A stretch of DNA of 64,000 nucleotides. Origin: Lachnospiraceae bacterium. Lineage in GTDB: Bacteria > Bacillota > Clostridia > Lachnospirales > Lachnospiraceae. The notes under the pieces were generated by a model that saw nothing but the letters and a program-made list of their open reading frames with translations, searched no databases and was not told where the DNA came from. The position numbers and the translations under genes are program-made. Shown one piece after another: positions 53,353-62,708 of the stretch. The stretch covers positions 1 to 64,000 of the forward strand of contig SVFD01000009.1 of the NCBI GenBank assembly GCA_015057025.1, in the 5' to 3' direction. Within the stretch, counting starts at the first letter, position 1; the number at the start of each line of letters is the position of its first letter.

Positions 53353-53360
53353 ATAACAAA

Positions 53361-53600
53361 TTACAGATACTTAAACATGTCCTTAGCTTCTTCCTTGCGG
53401 ACCGTTTCCTGTACGGAAAGAATCTCCGCATCCACGGTTTTATCACCAAATTTAATGGATATCTTATCTCCGACCTTAACATCCTGAGAAGCCTTGGCAA
53501 CTTTACCGTTTACCGTAACACGGCCCGCATCGCAGGCTTCATTTGCCACGGTTCTTCTTTTGATTAATCTGGATACCTTTAAATATTTATCAAGTCTCAT
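53361..53600 (-). CDS. rqcP: S4-domain RNA-binding protein (RqcP/YabO/HslR-like)
   Basis: 79 aa, one S4 domain: MRLDKYLKVSRLIKRRTVANEACDAGRVTVNGKVAKAS, DVKVGDKISIKFG. RqcP binds stalled 50S subunits with RqcH and helps add alanine tails in ribosome quality control (family knowledge). Gene order with hup and mazG matches the conserved yabN-yabO region. Confidence 0.9.
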   Translation of the reverse strand: MRLDKYLKVSRLIKRRTVANEACDAGRVTVNGKVAKASQDVKVGDKISIKFGDKTVDAEILSVQETVRKEEAKDMFKYL

Positions 53601-53655
53601 TTTTTTCTCCTGTTTGATAAGATATAAGTGACCTTATCAGTAATCATCTTCTATA

Positions 53656-53686
53656 GAAAAAGACCGACATAAAGTCGGTCTTTTGA
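53656..53686. terminator. Terminator after hup
   Basis: AAAAGACCGAC / GTCGGTCTTTT perfect 11-bp stem (53658-53668, 53674-53684), with T run on the minus strand. Confidence 0.85.
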
Positions 53687-53711
53687 ATTTCTTTCATATC
53701 TCAGCCTACAA

Positions 53712-53987
53712 TTAAGCGTTGATCATATCCTTTAAAGCCTTACCAGCTTTGAACTTAGGAGCCTTAGAAGCGGGAATCTTCATAGCCTTACCTGTTAAAG
53801 GATTTCTACCATCTCTAGCTGCTCTTTCAGCTACTTCAAAAGTACCGAAACCAACTAACTGGATCTTTTCACCCTTCTTTAATTCATCTGCTACGATGTC
53901 TGTGAAAGCCTTTAAAGCCTTTTCTGCATCTTTCTTAGATAATCCTGCCTGATCAGCCATAGCTGCGATTAATTCTGTCTTGTTCAT
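53712..53987 (-). CDS. hup: HU-family DNA-binding protein
   Basis: 91 aa. MNKTELIAAMADQAGLSKKDAEKAL helical dimer core, QLVGFGTFEVAERAARDGRNPLTGK beta-arm with the Pro tip, C-terminal AGKALKDMI. Nucleoid-compacting dimer. Strong promoter and own terminator, as expected for an abundant protein. Confidence 0.95.
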   Translation of the reverse strand: MNKTELIAAMADQAGLSKKDAEKALKAFTDIVADELKKGEKIQLVGFGTFEVAERAARDGRNPLTGKAMKIPASKAPKFKAGKALKDMINA

Positions 53988-54058
53988 TATTGAACTCCTC
54001 CTCTTACTTTTATAGGATGTTTTTAGTTAACTTGGTCGCGTAAACAACCACTATACTA

Positions 54059-54087
54059 GTTATAGTTGTTTTTCCGTAATTTGTCAA
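54059..54087 (-). promoter_or_regulatory. Strong promoter of hup
   Basis: Minus strand TTGACA (54087-54082), 17 nt, TATAAC (54064-54059). The -10 lies in an imperfect inverted repeat (54043-54070, AACAAC...GTTGTT) that could be an operator. Confidence 0.75.
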
Positions 54088-54135
54088 GAAAAACTTGGAT
54101 AAAACCTTGATTTTTCGGGGTTTTGCCATGTTTTT

Positions 54136-54861
54136 TTATTTCTCATACTTCTTTATGGTTTCTTCGACACAATCTATCAATAATTGTTCCGAATAAATCT
54201 TACGTTCTGCTGCAATGGCAGAGAGCTCCATTAACATCTTGCCCATTTCTTTTTCAAGAGCTTCCTGTGATATTTCACTGCCTCCGGCTTTTAATGCTTC
54301 CAGACTTTCGCCAAGCCTGTCTAATGAAGCATCATAATTAAGAATCGGTTCATATACCTTATTCACCTTTTTAAGAACCTTGGATGCCCGGGTTAATGCG
54401 GGCTGTTCCTTGGGAATTTCTTTTAAAGGAGTTTCAATCCATGTCTTTCCTTCTTTTTCTTTCTTCTTTATATCATCCCAATTGTTTAAAACGTCAGCTA
54501 CGCCTGTTACCTCGGTGGTTCCAAAAACGTGGGGGTGTCTTCGTACCATTTTACGGCTGATTTCATCTACCACATCCTCCATGGTAAACAGACCTTCTTC
54601 ATCTGCAATTTCACTGTGCATCACAATCTGCAAAAGCAAATCTCCAAGTTCCTCACACATATTATCGGCACTTCCGGTCTCTTCCCAAATTCTTACGGAA
54701 GATATAAATTCGTATGCTTCCTCTAACATACAAGGGCGCAGACTATCATGAGTCTGTTCCCTATCCCACGGACAACCCTCAGGCGCCCGAAGAGCTTTTA
54801 TAATTTCAAGAAAATCCTCATAGGTATATTTAGCTTTATGAATCATTGGTTTTATCTCCAT
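54136..54861 (-). CDS. mazG: Nucleoside triphosphate pyrophosphohydrolase MazG
   Basis: 241 aa, two MazG domains. The first has IIKALRAPEGCPWDREQTHDSLRPCMLEEAYEF and ELGDLLLQIVMHSEIA (metal-binding EExxE/ExxD-type pattern); the second covers ~150-241. Hydrolyses noncanonical NTPs. Precedes hup and the S4 gene, the same neighbourhood as yabN in Bacillus. Confidence 0.92.
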   Translation of the reverse strand: MEIKPMIHKAKYTYEDFLEIIKALRAPEGCPWDREQTHDSLRPCMLEEAYEFISSVRIWEETGSADNMCEELGDLLLQIVMHSEIADEEGLFTMEDVVDEISRKMVRRHPHVFGTTEVTGVADVLNNWDDIKKKEKEGKTWIETPLKEIPKEQPALTRASKVLKKVNKVYEPILNYDASLDRLGESLEALKAGGSEISQEALEKEMGKMLMELSAIAAERKIYSEQLLIDCVEETIKKYEK

Positions 54862-54915
54862 TTTACCCTCAATAGCTGTCTTAAATGTTCTCTTACCCCT
54901 AACACATCCGGCTTA

Positions 54916-56334
54916 TTATATTTCCGTCAAATCTGAGAAAGAATAGTGCACATCCTTATCGTCAGCCTCAAGCTGAATGGTATAACTGCGGGTCTGATAA
55001 CCATTTTTACGTAAGGTCACTACCACACTGCCTTCCGGCTTGGTAAAAGATATGGGAGCAATACCCACATAGTTACCATCCACATAAATCTCTGTTCCTT
55101 CCGGCCCGTCTATATAAACCTTAGCACTGGTGCTGGTAGTTCCTGCACTGCTTCCGGAAGATGAATCCGAAGAATTCTCGCTACTATCTGAACTGTTCTC
55201 GGAAGAATTTCCGCTATTACTTTCTGAACTGTTTTCAGATGTATTCTGGCTACTGTTCTCAGAAGAGTTTTGACTGCTGTTTTGAGACGAATTTTCTGAA
55301 CTGCTCTCAGAAGAACTCTCACTTTCGTCTTCCTCGTCATCATCTGCACCATCACTCTTTGTCAATGTAAGCGTAATGGACGCCGATGCTTCGCCTACCT
55401 TAATATAACTTGACATGGTATCGTAACCGTCTGCCCGACAAATCAACTGATGTATTCCATATTCCATAGACACCGGAGCCCCGGTATCTACCTTCTCCCC
55501 GTCCACAAACAACTCCGCATCGGAAGGATTTAAGACAAATAACACATTGCCGTATTTCTTCTCTACGTCAATATCACCCAAATCCAGTGTGACTTCCTGA
55601 TTTCGACCGATGGTTACAGTCTTATTACCGGTAATACCGTCATTACTTACAAGCACATCATAGGTTCCTTCCGGAACTGTAAGAAGCATGTCCTCGGTAA
55701 CGGAACGGATAATTTTATTTCCTACTTCAATCCATCCTCCCACAAAATACTCATCGTTATCAAGACGTAAATATCCATGACCGCTTTGAAGATAAATACT
55801 ATATATGGTATGGTCCTTACCGCAAACGGAAATTACATCACCCGCGCTAAGTTCCATTTTTTCCAGATTTATAATTCCATCAGAAATCACCAGAAAATCA
55901 TCAAGCTTATATTCCTCGCCAAGGAACTGAAAACGGCTGTCCTGCTTGGTAAATTCCTGAAACTCAATATCAGAATACACAAAATAATCCGAAGATACAT
56001 CCAAGGACAAAAGCTTCTTTTCATCCTTGTTAAAAGAAATATCCGCAACGACACCGCACTTTACCTGCTGTGCCGACATGGCTGTACCATACTTATCATT
56101 GAAATGTGTTACGCCGTCATAAGTTAAGGTATAACGCAAACCCGTTTCCACATTTTGGAACGTAATACTCTTCTCTCCGGTATCCATAGTAACCAGAATA
56201 GCCGTATCTTCATATATATAATTTATACTCTGCTCCTCTGTCTCATCCTCCTGTACGGTAACTTCATCCGTTTCGCAGGAAAGCAGACAAAGGCAAAGCA
56301 GAAACATTCCGATTAAAATTACGTATTTCTTCAT
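54916..56334 (-). CDS. PEGA-domain lipoprotein with Ser/Asn/Glu-rich linker
   Basis: 472 aa. Signal with lipobox LCLLSC (Cys at about residue 19). Unknown beta-rich part (about 40-200), PEGA-like domains at ~205-250 and ~255-325 (NPSDAELFVDGEKVDTGAPVS), low-complexity Ser/Glu/Asn linker (about 335-395), and a final PEGA domain (~398-465: VYIDGPEGTEIYVDGNYVG). Likely surface-exposed; PEGA domains are thought to be scaffolds for envelope attachment. It shares no clear operon with its neighbours. Confidence 0.8.
   Translation of the reverse strand: MKKYVILIGMFLLCLCLLSCETDEVTVQEDETEEQSINYIYEDTAILVTMDTGEKSITFQNVETGLRYTLTYDGVTHFNDKYGTAMSAQQVKCGVVADISFNKDEKKLLSLDVSSDYFVYSDIEFQEFTKQDSRFQFLGEEYKLDDFLVISDGIINLEKMELSAGDVISVCGKDHTIYSIYLQSGHGYLRLDNDEYFVGGWIEVGNKIIRSVTEDMLLTVPEGTYDVLVSNDGITGNKTVTIGRNQEVTLDLGDIDVEKKYGNVLFVLNPSDAELFVDGEKVDTGAPVSMEYGIHQLICRADGYDTMSSYIKVGEASASITLTLTKSDGADDDEEDESESSSESSSENSSQNSSQNSSENSSQNTSENSSESNSGNSSENSSDSSENSSDSSSGSSAGTTSTSAKVYIDGPEGTEIYVDGNYVGIAPISFTKPEGSVVVTLRKNGYQTRSYTIQLEADDKDVHYSFSDLTEI
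55150..55335. repeat. Degenerate short tandem repeat coding for Ser/Asn/Glu linker
   Basis: Runs of 15-18-nt units around TCTGAACTGTTCTCAGAAGAA-like codons (Ser-Glu-Asn-Ser-Ser). Prone to length variation between strains. Confidence 0.7.
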
Positions 56335-56404
56335 TGCGGCCCTCCATAGGCAACATCTTTATCCTTTAAAACAATTTCTCATTGTTATTTATATTGTAAC
56401 ACTT

Positions 56405-57397
56405 TTATATTTCATCGTCGAATACTTTACGCAAAAACCTGTTTTTGGAAGTTTCCAGACGCAAAACATTCTGTAATTTTGACATATACTGTCCGGATAA
56501 AAATGCTTTATTGGAATTGTAATAAAAATTTGCAATCTTCCGAAATTTTTCCGGATAAGCCAGACGATAAAATAATTGTCGCTTTTCTTCCTCTGTAAAA
56601 GGATTGACTTGCTCATATTCTTCCAAAAGCAAACTTCCGAGAGTGATATCCCAATCTGCTTTTTCCAAAGTTTTACGTAGGAAAAGAGCCACATCTCTCA
56701 CCCTGCTGTCCCACTGACATTTCTCAAAATTAATAATTGCAGCTTTTTCATTACCGAATAAAATATTATGATACTGGAAATCACCGTGAGCAAACTGCCT
56801 TTTACTTTCAATATCATTATATAGCCCGGAAAAATCCTCGCTCCCTATACGTTCTTCCACTTTTACCGCTTTATCCAAAAAGACGGTATATGCATCCAAA
56901 AGCGCCAGTTCAAACTCTGTTTTACGGCCCCGCCCTCTTATAAAAGAACGAATTTTTTTAAGGCCCCTATTCTGTCTTGCTACATCTTCTTCCAAATCGA
57001 ACCTATGTAAGCCTTCCGGCATTGCCTCTTCCGGATAAAAAAGCCCCTCGTGAAGAAGAGCCAAAGACGACATGGCAAGCTTTAAATCCTCTACGTCTTT
57101 CGGCGAACATTCTCTACCTTCAAAATAATCTTTAACCACATATCCCATGCCTTCTCTGTCGTAGGATATAAACTTTCCTTCTTTGTCCGCTACCAAGGTA
57201 TCCACATTTATTTCAGACTTGTCTGCTACATTCCGTAATAATACATCCATCAGCCCCAATTTGGAAACCGGCGCCTGATATTCTTTCAGGATTTTCATTC
57301 CCCGGTCTGTTTCACACACAAAGGCGCCTCTTGCCTTACGGGTCTTTGCTACCGTAAAATCATAATTTTCCAATATGCTGACGGCCCTGTCATTCAT
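56405..57397 (-). CDS. CotS-like protein (aminoglycoside-phosphotransferase fold)
   Basis: 330 aa from ATG 57397 (GGGGAGG upstream). Kinase-like fold: N-lobe with GAFVCETDRGMKILKEY, catalytic loop HGDFQYHNILF (about 220), and the metal-binding motif reading IINFEKCQWD where the usual Asp is Asn. CotS/YutH proteins sit in spore coats of Bacillus relatives; here the role is inferred by family. Confidence 0.8.
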   Translation of the reverse strand: MNDRAVSILENYDFTVAKTRKARGAFVCETDRGMKILKEYQAPVSKLGLMDVLLRNVADKSEINVDTLVADKEGKFISYDREGMGYVVKDYFEGRECSPKDVEDLKLAMSSLALLHEGLFYPEEAMPEGLHRFDLEEDVARQNRGLKKIRSFIRGRGRKTEFELALLDAYTVFLDKAVKVEERIGSEDFSGLYNDIESKRQFAHGDFQYHNILFGNEKAAIINFEKCQWDSRVRDVALFLRKTLEKADWDITLGSLLLEEYEQVNPFTEEEKRQLFYRLAYPEKFRKIANFYYNSNKAFLSGQYMSKLQNVLRLETSKNRFLRKVFDDEI

Positions 57398-57528
57398 TTT
57401 CTTTTCCTCCCCGGTAATCAATTATACTAACAACATACAAAAGAATTCCTCTTACCATTCCAATTCCGGTAAATAGTTGATTTGTTTCTTTCGCTATGTT
57501 ATTGTATGACTTCCGTTAGAAAAGTATG

Positions 57529-58857
57529 TTAAAAAAAGGGCAGGAATTTCTTCAAAAGATATTCTTTACTATTATGCTGTGGCTCTTCAATCACATCCTC
57601 CAGCATAGCATCCAAAACTGCTCCTATTTCCTTACCGGGCTTCATCCCGCAATCAATCAAATCCTTACCGGTCACTGCCAGTGTTGCCTTGGATACGCAC
57701 TGTTTTAATGCAAGCATTTCCGCATAATCTCTTCGATTAATCGCTAATGCCTCCAGCTTACTTTCTTTTTTATAATTGCTCTGGGCAAAAATATCCGCTT
57801 CCTGCACCTCAAACAATGCAGGAAAAACATCTTCCCCGATACGGGCTACCGCACGACGCATATATTTAACACCGGATACAATTCTCTCATCATGGTGACG
57901 GACCAAAATGCATACCTTACGAATCGTATCGTTATCAAATTTTAAACGATGCAGAATCTCTCTTGCAATTTCTTCTGACTTGGCAGGATGTCCATAGTAA
58001 TGGTCAATTCCCTTTTCATCTGTAGTAATGCAATGGGGCTTGCCAAAATCATGCATCAGCATAGTAAGGCGCAATACCTTATCCGCCCTTATATGCCCTG
58101 TAGCAACCAAAGAATGCTCACCTACCGTATACATATGATGATGGTTATTCTGATACGTCTCCATTGCCAAATCAAATTCCGGCATAAAATATTTCGTAAG
58201 TCCTAATTCATAGGCATCTTTTAACATAAAAGGATTCGATGAAACCAAAGTTTTCACCAATTCTACCTGAATTCGCTCCGCGCTTATTTTGGTTAAATTC
58301 CCCGCAATTTCCTTCATTGCTTCCCGGGTTTTTTCCTCTATGCTATAACCTAACTGTGCCGCAAAACGAATGGCGCGCATCAGACGTAATGCATCTTCCG
58401 TAAAACGAGCTTTTGGATCTCCCACACAACGAATAACCTTATTCTCTATATCCTGCATTCCGCCGAAAATATCCACTAAACCGTCGGTATCATTATACGC
58501 CATGGCATTAATGGTAAAATCTCTGCGAAGCAGATCTTCTTTAAGATTTCTTGTAAAAGTCACTTCCTTCGGATGCCTTCCGTCTTCGTACTTACCGTCA
58601 ATACGGTAGGTAGTTACTTCATAGCCAACCTTATCCACCATAATGGTTACGGTACCATGCTCAATCCCGGTATCTATGGTGCGGCGGAATAAGGCTTTGA
58701 CTTCCTCAGGGGATGCGGAGGTAGTAATATCCCAGTCATTGGGTTTTCTGCCAAGAATTGAGTCACGGACGCAACCGCCAACTGCATAAGCTTCAAAGTT
58801 ATTCTGTTGTAACGTTGCGATAATCTCTTTTACTGCTGCAGGCATTTGAATCTTCAT
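57529..58857 (-). CDS. cca: CCA tRNA nucleotidyltransferase (with HD domain)
   Basis: 442 aa from ATG 58857 (AAAGGAGG upstream; the open frame to 58932 has no ribosome site). Class II polymerase-beta head: FEAYAVGGCVRDSILGRKPNDWDITT (catalytic DxD), RRDFTINAMAYN, DPKARFTEDALRLMRAIRFAAQLG. C-terminal HD domain: MLMHDFGKPHC, RHHDERIVSG. Adds or repairs CCA on tRNAs; needed here because tRNA-Pro encodes none. Confidence 0.94.
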   Translation of the reverse strand: MKIQMPAAVKEIIATLQQNNFEAYAVGGCVRDSILGRKPNDWDITTSASPEEVKALFRRTIDTGIEHGTVTIMVDKVGYEVTTYRIDGKYEDGRHPKEVTFTRNLKEDLLRRDFTINAMAYNDTDGLVDIFGGMQDIENKVIRCVGDPKARFTEDALRLMRAIRFAAQLGYSIEEKTREAMKEIAGNLTKISAERIQVELVKTLVSSNPFMLKDAYELGLTKYFMPEFDLAMETYQNNHHHMYTVGEHSLVATGHIRADKVLRLTMLMHDFGKPHCITTDEKGIDHYYGHPAKSEEIAREILHRLKFDNDTIRKVCILVRHHDERIVSGVKYMRRAVARIGEDVFPALFEVQEADIFAQSNYKKESKLEALAINRRDYAEMLALKQCVSKATLAVTGKDLIDCGMKPGKEIGAVLDAMLEDVIEEPQHNSKEYLLKKFLPFF

Positions 58858-58933
58858 GGGATACCTCCTTTCTCTCATTACGTAAATGATACAAATAAAC
58901 AATCCAACACAGGCACAGAATAAATACTGCAAA

Positions 58934-59638
58934 TTATTCTAAATTCTTCAACATTTGAATCATATCCATAAAACTGCCCCTTGGGCCATCCCACGGATAA
59001 TCTTCCCTTGCATTAATATTATCTGTTACCAAGTAACAATTTAATCCGGCTTGTGAAGCCGCATACATATCTTCCTTCTCATCATTTCCAATCATAAGAC
59101 AGTCCTTAGGCTCCACACCCAAACGTTTACAAATTGCCTCATAATATTTGGGATTGGGCTTCGCATAACTTTCTGTTTCATACGCCGTAATGTGGTCAAA
59201 ATCCTCAGACTTTAAGCCTACAAAAGATGCTCTGGCAATCTGAGCCGCCATAGGAAATATCGGCTGGGATGCAAGCACCACATAATCTGCTGCTTCTCTT
59301 GCAATCTTTACTGCTTCCACTGCCAACGGATTCTTACTTGTCACTGCTTTTACATCGTAAAATTCTTTGGTATAAAAATCATCGGATGCCTCGATAAAAG
59401 GCGCGGCATCCCGTCCGGTTTCATCTGCAAATACTTTCCAAAACACTCCATAGTTTGTGCAACTTCCGCCGTTTTTTATCATAGCTGATGTGGCTTTCCA
59501 AATAGCCGCAATCAACGGGTCCTTCTCAATACCTATCGGGCATAACTTGCGTGCAAGACCGCCAAAATATGTTTTAATAAAAAGTTCTTCATCCATGGGT
59601 AGTAATGTTCTGTCCATGTCAAATAAAATAGCTTTCAT
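58934..59638 (-). CDS. HAD-family hydrolase
   Basis: 234 aa from ATG 59638 (AAGGGAA upstream). Motif I FDMDRTLLPMD, motif II VVLASQPIFP, Lys in AKPNPKYYE, motif IV MIGNDEKEDMYAASQAG. Helical cap domain between motifs I and II. Substrate unknown. Upstream of cca on the same strand (76-nt gap). Confidence 0.85.
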   Translation of the reverse strand: MKAILFDMDRTLLPMDEELFIKTYFGGLARKLCPIGIEKDPLIAAIWKATSAMIKNGGSCTNYGVFWKVFADETGRDAAPFIEASDDFYTKEFYDVKAVTSKNPLAVEAVKIAREAADYVVLASQPIFPMAAQIARASFVGLKSEDFDHITAYETESYAKPNPKYYEAICKRLGVEPKDCLMIGNDEKEDMYAASQAGLNCYLVTDNINAREDYPWDGPRGSFMDMIQMLKNLE

Positions 59639-59692
59639 TTTATTTTCCCTTATACTTATTGAAATTATAATCGTATTTTCAGCATTCAATAT

Positions 59693-61060
59693 TTACACAA
59701 ATACATCAATCACCGAAAATATAAATAATACCAAAATCATCACCGGCAACACAAAAGTCATATACGGACGCATCCACTTTTTTACCTTAAGTCCCTTGCC
59801 GGCATTGGCTTCTTCCATAAACTTATCCCAGCCCCAACCATATTTTACAGTAGAATATACAACATAAGTCAATGTACCAAGCGGCAGTAAAATATTACTT
59901 ACGATAAAATCCTCTAAATCCAGCACTGTAGATGTTCCTCCTAAAGGATGGAAGCCGGACCAGATACTGTAACCAAAGATACAGGGAAGGACAAGTACCA
60001 TCATAGCAATTGCATTGATAATACAGGTTTTCTTACGGCTCCAACCTGTTACATCCATGGTACAGGAAATAATATTTTCAAATACGGCAAGTACGGTAGA
60101 TAGTGCCGCAAAACTCATAAATACAAAAAACAGGCTTCCCCAAAGACGTCCCATAGGAAGATGATTAAAAATATTAGGCAGAGTCTCAAAAATCAAAGGC
60201 GGTCCTGCATTAACATCTACACCGTATGCCATACAGGCCGGAAACATAATAAGGCCTGATACAAAAGCCACGAAAGTATCCAAAACCGCTACGTTTACGG
60301 CTTCTCCCATCAAACTACGCTCTTTATCCAGATAACTTCCGAAAATCGCCATGGAACCGATACCAAGGCTTAGCGTAAAGAATGCTTGTGTCATTGCCGC
60401 AACAATAACCTTACCGATACCTACTTCCTGCATTTTAGCAAAATCCGGTACAAGGTAAAACTTCAAACCTTCCGCACCACCGTCTAAGAAGATACTGTTA
60501 ACTGCCAATGCTACCATAATAACAAGCAAGGCAATCATCATATATTTGGTCACTCTCTCCAGACCTTTCTGCACTCCGATGGAATTAATACCAAAACATA
60601 CAATTATTACAATAAAAGTAAAAATAATCATGAGCACAGGCTTTTCCAGCATACCATCAAAAATTGCAGATATACCGACCGCATCCGCTCCTTCAAACTC
60701 GCCCGCAGCTGTCTTAAAAAAATACTGCAACATCCAACCGGTTACACAGGTATAAAACATCATAAGAATATAATTACCTGCCATTGCCAGATATCCATGA
60801 ATATTCCATATCTTTTTACCGGGAGTTAATTCTTTATAAATTTTAACAGGACTCTTTTGGCTTGCTCGTCCCAAAGAAAACTCTACAGTCAATGCCGGCA
60901 CACCCATTACAATCAGAAAAAATAAATAAATCAAAACAAAGGCACCGCCGCCGTTCTGACCTACCATATAAGGGAATTTCCAGACATTACCAATACCGAT
61001 AGCACAGCCGGCACTTAAAAGAATAAAGCCTAAACGGCTTCCTAAACGTTCTCGTTTCAT
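59693..61060 (-). CDS. Sodium-dependent amino-acid/neurotransmitter symporter (NSS family)
   Basis: 455 aa from ATG 61060 (GGAG upstream). LeuT-fold signature in helix 1: LGFILLSAGCAIGIGNVWKFPYMVGQNGGGAFVLIY; twelve helices. FFTLSLGIGSMAIFGSYLDKE and FMSFAALSTVLAVFENI are the conserved helix 6 and 8 regions. Probably imports an amino acid with Na+; substrate unknown. Confidence 0.92.
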   Translation of the reverse strand: MKRERLGSRLGFILLSAGCAIGIGNVWKFPYMVGQNGGGAFVLIYLFFLIVMGVPALTVEFSLGRASQKSPVKIYKELTPGKKIWNIHGYLAMAGNYILMMFYTCVTGWMLQYFFKTAAGEFEGADAVGISAIFDGMLEKPVLMIIFTFIVIIVCFGINSIGVQKGLERVTKYMMIALLVIMVALAVNSIFLDGGAEGLKFYLVPDFAKMQEVGIGKVIVAAMTQAFFTLSLGIGSMAIFGSYLDKERSLMGEAVNVAVLDTFVAFVSGLIMFPACMAYGVDVNAGPPLIFETLPNIFNHLPMGRLWGSLFFVFMSFAALSTVLAVFENIISCTMDVTGWSRKKTCIINAIAMMVLVLPCIFGYSIWSGFHPLGGTSTVLDLEDFIVSNILLPLGTLTYVVYSTVKYGWGWDKFMEEANAGKGLKVKKWMRPYMTFVLPVMILVLFIFSVIDVFV

Positions 61061-61175
61061 AAATTTCTCCATTCGCAAAAATTCAAGGCGCCTGCTTTTA
61101 TCCACGATAAAATGCACACGCCTTATTATTATACACAAAATAAAATATTGTAGCAACTGTTGGAAATATCTGAAA

Positions 61176-62672
61176 TTATCCTTCCTGCTGTAACTTTATA
61201 GCCTCTTCGCGTAAATTTTCCATAATTTTTGCAAGCTTCTGAATGCTTTCCTGATTCTGATCGCAACTTTCCAAAGTAGCAATTGCACTGGCACTTACTT
61301 CTTCAGTTACCGCCGATACATTCTGAATGCTCTCCACAACAGCTGAATTGGCTGCTGTAGCAGACTCTACCGCCTCCTTCAAACATACAACCTGCTCTGA
61401 AATCTTACGGGTACTGTTCTCAATCTCGCGGAAATGTTCTGCAGTCTGACCAACGAATTCATTCTGGCTCTGATTACTTGCAAGCAACTCTTCCACTGCT
61501 GCCAAAGCTTCTTCCAAAGAAGTTCCCACATTGGCAATCAGGTTATTGATATCATCTGTTGCATGATTGGTCTGAGATGCCAAATCAGAAATCTCTCCGG
61601 CAACCACGGCAAAACCTTTTCCTGCTTCTCCGGCTCTTGCAGCCTCAATACTGGCATTCAAGGCAAGCATGGAAGTCTGTCTTGCAACCTTACTGATTAA
61701 GTTAACAATAGTAACCATCTTGTCGGCATATTCTTTTAATTCACCCATTTCTTTGGCTACTAAAGCGCCCTTTTCTTCAGATACTTTTACCTGGGAAAGT
61801 AATTCTGTCATGACACCGTCAGCCACATTGATGCTTTCTTCGGTATTACCGATTTCAGTTACAATTTCTTCGGTAGAAGAACCTACACCCTTCATATAGC
61901 CGTCGATTTCTTCCGTACTGCACTGCTGTTCTGCAATAGCTGCCGCCGTATCGCCTGCACCGCCGGACAAATCTTCCATAGCATACTTGGTTGCTTCAAT
62001 TGCTTTACCAAGAACGACTGCCTCTCCTGCTGCCACCTGAATATGCTCGGTAATGAAATTCGCCACTTCTAAAGTTGTCTTAAGAAGCTTCTCAGACTGG
62101 TCCCTTTGCATATCTGCCTTAGCTGCGGTTACCCTTCCGATTTCTGCAACTTTGCTGATAGATATAATTCCAAAAACACACAGAAAAATCACAAAGGCAA
62201 CAACAATTTCTGCATTTGCAATCAGTTCCTGACTAAATCCGCCTACAACTCCTTTTTTTATCAATACCGCTACATTAAGTAAAAATGAATACACGCCTAC
62301 AATAACACTTAATTTGATATCCACGTATACTGTCAGAATTATAAAAACAATGGCAATATAACAGAATGCCAAATCTGATGTGGATGTAAATAAAAGATAT
62401 GTATAAAATACCAAAAATCCCAGACCTAAAACATAGCGGATAAAAGCATTATCCTTTTTAATTCCATATAAGACCCATGCAATCACAGGCGGCACGAGAC
62501 ATGTACATGCAAGAATTACATAATCTCCCGGTTGTCTTGCATCTTTTAATACCTCAAGAAAATACGCTGCTGCCAATAATACCGTTGTAATTGTCATACA
62601 GATTAACGCCGTCTTATTACGACTGATATCAGCATTCCTTTTAATTGATAAATCTGCTTTCATTTTTGCCAT
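61176..62672 (-). CDS. Methyl-accepting chemotaxis protein, multi-helix membrane sensor
   Basis: About 498 aa (Met at 62672 or 62678). Instead of a two-helix periplasmic sensor it has about six hydrophobic helices (about 18-185) with short loops, then a methyl-accepting/signalling domain (about 215-498). The hairpin tip contains ARQTSMLALNASIEAARAGEAGKGFAVVAGEI. No HAMP domain is obvious. It likely senses through the membrane domain and feeds the flagellar motor. Confidence 0.9.
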   Translation of the reverse strand: MAKMKADLSIKRNADISRNKTALICMTITTVLLAAAYFLEVLKDARQPGDYVILACTCLVPPVIAWVLYGIKKDNAFIRYVLGLGFLVFYTYLLFTSTSDLAFCYIAIVFIILTVYVDIKLSVIVGVYSFLLNVAVLIKKGVVGGFSQELIANAEIVVAFVIFLCVFGIISISKVAEIGRVTAAKADMQRDQSEKLLKTTLEVANFITEHIQVAAGEAVVLGKAIEATKYAMEDLSGGAGDTAAAIAEQQCSTEEIDGYMKGVGSSTEEIVTEIGNTEESINVADGVMTELLSQVKVSEEKGALVAKEMGELKEYADKMVTIVNLISKVARQTSMLALNASIEAARAGEAGKGFAVVAGEISDLASQTNHATDDINNLIANVGTSLEEALAAVEELLASNQSQNEFVGQTAEHFREIENSTRKISEQVVCLKEAVESATAANSAVVESIQNVSAVTEEVSASAIATLESCDQNQESIQKLAKIMENLREEAIKLQQEG

Positions 62673-62708
62673 ATGCAACCTCCGTTTTATAATTTATTTA
62701 TAAATAAT

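Noticed and set aside
55150..55335. CRISPR-like array
   Set aside because: Units are short, in frame, degenerate and without spacers; they encode a Ser/Asn/Glu linker. No cas genes anywhere.
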